NCBI GenBank assembly: GCA_905233785.1
Contig: CAJOCV010000024.1
Location: 5,117 to 19,676, forward strand
DNA: 14,560 nucleotides
Origin: an uncultured Oscillospiraceae bacterium
GTDB taxonomy: Bacteria > Bacillota > Clostridia > Oscillospirales > Oscillospiraceae
Reading direction: 5' to 3'
Shown here in pieces: positions 13,940 through 14,560 of the stretch. A model generated the notes under the pieces. The model was not told the DNA's origin and searched no databases. It saw only the letters and a list, made by a program, of their open reading frames with translations. The number at the start of each line of letters is the position of its first letter. Position 1 is the first letter of the stretch. Both the position numbers and the translations under genes were made by a program.

Positions 13940-13945
13940 ATTATA
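13940..13945 (-). promoter_or_regulatory. -10 box for the HAD phosphatase gene
   Basis: On the minus strand this reads TATAAT, 42 bases before the GTG start. The hexamer 17 bases further upstream (TTTCAA) is a weak -35. The leader carries only a modest ribosome site, AGGGTGA. Confidence 0.55.
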
Positions 13946-14355
13946 CTACAGATACCACACATTTGAAATAGCAGAAGGCGTCTTTTCTCACGCGTGAAAG
14001 AGCATGCGGGTAGTTCTTTATCTGCGCTTGCGCAAGCGAGAATATGCCGCAAAAAACAGAGCGTTAAGGGGGTTGCTTTTGCAAAAACGCGAAAAGTTTC
14101 CCCCTTTAACCGGTGCTGCTTGTGTCACAGGCAATCTATCTGAGGGAAGAGTCGGGAGCGTTCCCGGCTCTGCCCGCTGTTTGTCATACTGCGGCTCAAT
14201 ATTCGGTAGTAAATCGGTAGTAAAATTCAGACTGCACCGTGGATTTTCGCGGTGAAACGGCGCAAAATGGGGCTGGTTTGTGCCCTGCCATGGCAAACGA
14301 ATAGTATTTTCATCATAACGCATCACCGATCCGCTCGAATTCGACTTCCATCCTC
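13946..14355. other. Noncoding, structured, repeat-like intergenic region
   Basis: About 410 bases without a supported gene. It contains a 10-base palindrome TCACGCGTGA (13988-13997), a 14-base palindrome CGCTTGCGCAAGCG (14025-14038), long-range complementary arms AAGGGGG/CCCCCTT (14066-14072, 14100-14106) enclosing the palindrome TTTTGCAAAA (14077-14086), a 9-bp hairpin (14149-14157 with 14162-14170, one G-T pair), and a perfect tandem 11-base repeat. Open frames on both strands lack a ribosome site and family motifs. The density of inverted repeats resembles a dispersed noncoding repeat or a structured RNA; which cannot be decided here. Confidence 0.45.
14203..14224 (+). repeat. Tandem 11-base direct repeat
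   Basis: Two perfect adjacent copies of TCGGTAGTAAA (14203-14213 and 14214-14224). No gene covers the site. It could be a replication slip, an iteron-like binding site or part of a larger dispersed element. Confidence 0.8.
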
Positions 14356-14560
14356 TCAGAATTTGCCGGGCTCCTCCACCGCCGCGCCCAGGCGGTAGCC
14401 CTGGGGGGTGAAGCCGGTGGCCTCCCGGAAGACCTTTCCGAAATAACTGAGACTGTGGAAGCCGCAGGCCTCCGCAATCTCCCGCAGAGACGCGTCCGGC
14501 CGCTCCATCAGCATGAGCTTGGCCCGGTGGATGCGGATGCGCCGGAGATAATGGGAGATG
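14356..14560 (-). CDS. AraC-family transcriptional regulator, C-terminal fragment
   Basis: The last 67 residues of a gene that runs off the right edge of the window. The reading frame gives LRRIRIHRAKLMLM, then LREIAEACGFHSLSYFGKVFREATGFTPQGYR, which is the second helix-turn-helix of AraC/XylS regulators with its signature (I..A...GF.S.SYF...F....G.TP..YR). The stop is at 14356-14358. The sensor domain is outside the window, so the ligand is unknown. It points away from the operon and is more than 1.2 kb from its last gene, so regulation of the operon by this protein is only a possibility. Confidence 0.88.
   Translation of the reverse strand, partial: ISHYLRRIRIHRAKLMLMERPDASLREIAEACGFHSLSYFGKVFREATGFTPQGYRLGAAVEEPGKF

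Noticed and set aside
14018..14326. Possible 102-residue protein on the minus strand
   Set aside because: No ribosome site, no recognisable domain, and the DNA is dominated by hairpins and a tandem repeat; treated as noncoding.
1..14560. CRISPR arrays, tRNA/rRNA genes, insertion sequences
   Set aside because: No regularly spaced repeats, no tRNA cloverleaf or rRNA segment, and no transposase motif was seen on either strand.

Overview
The window looks like chromosomal DNA of a GC-rich anaerobic Firmicute, most likely a gut Clostridium of the Oscillospiraceae type (Flavonifractor/Intestinimonas/Lawsonibacter-like). This is inferred from strong AGGAGG-type ribosome binding sites, a butyrate kinase, an OFA-family carboxylate transporter, many iron-sulfur proteins and high-GC codon use. 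Species cannot be named from the sequence alone.

Layout: (1) 1-108, a gene end or noncoding edge with a perfect 16-bp inverted repeat. (2) 109-834 (-), a small serine esterase. (3) 835-1003, a divergent intergenic region holding a CRP/FNR-type palindrome centred exactly 41.5 bp upstream of the start site predicted from a good -10 box. (4) 1004-12381 (+), ten tightly packed co-directional genes forming one operon: an iron-sulfur-flavoprotein-like flavodoxin with a zinc ribbon, an SCP2-type thiolase, a DUF35 OB-fold/zinc-ribbon partner, an acyl carrier protein, an internal hairpin terminator, a phosphotransacetylase, butyrate kinase, an OFA transporter, a 2Fe-2S/4Fe-4S/GltD-like NAD(P)H oxidoreductase fusion, a NuoF-derived iron-sulfur protein without its NADH domain, and a fumarate-reductase-like flavoprotein. 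(5) A strong terminator at 12397-12429, then a Sfp-type phosphopantetheinyl transferase (12446-13057) that is a natural candidate to charge the carrier protein. (6) A Cof-type HAD phosphatase (13124-13897, -). (7) About 460 bases of noncoding, repeat-like sequence. (8) The C-terminal end of an AraC-family regulator (14356-14560, -), cut by the window edge.

How the genes may work together (inference): the transporter moves a carboxylate. The GltD-like protein takes electrons from NAD(P)H and passes them through the NuoF-derived iron-sulfur protein to the flavoprotein, which reduces an unsaturated or keto intermediate. The thiolase/DUF35 pair breaks or makes a carbon-carbon bond next to a ketone. 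The acyl group, on the carrier protein or on CoA, becomes an acyl phosphate, and the kinase makes ATP from it. No CoA ligase, CoA-transferase, hydratase or 3-hydroxyacyl dehydrogenase is present, so this is not a standard beta-oxidation or butyrate operon. A carrier protein and transferase beside a Pta/Buk pair is unusual and makes this the best candidate here for an undescribed fermentative or respiratory pathway. The substrate cannot be read from the sequence.
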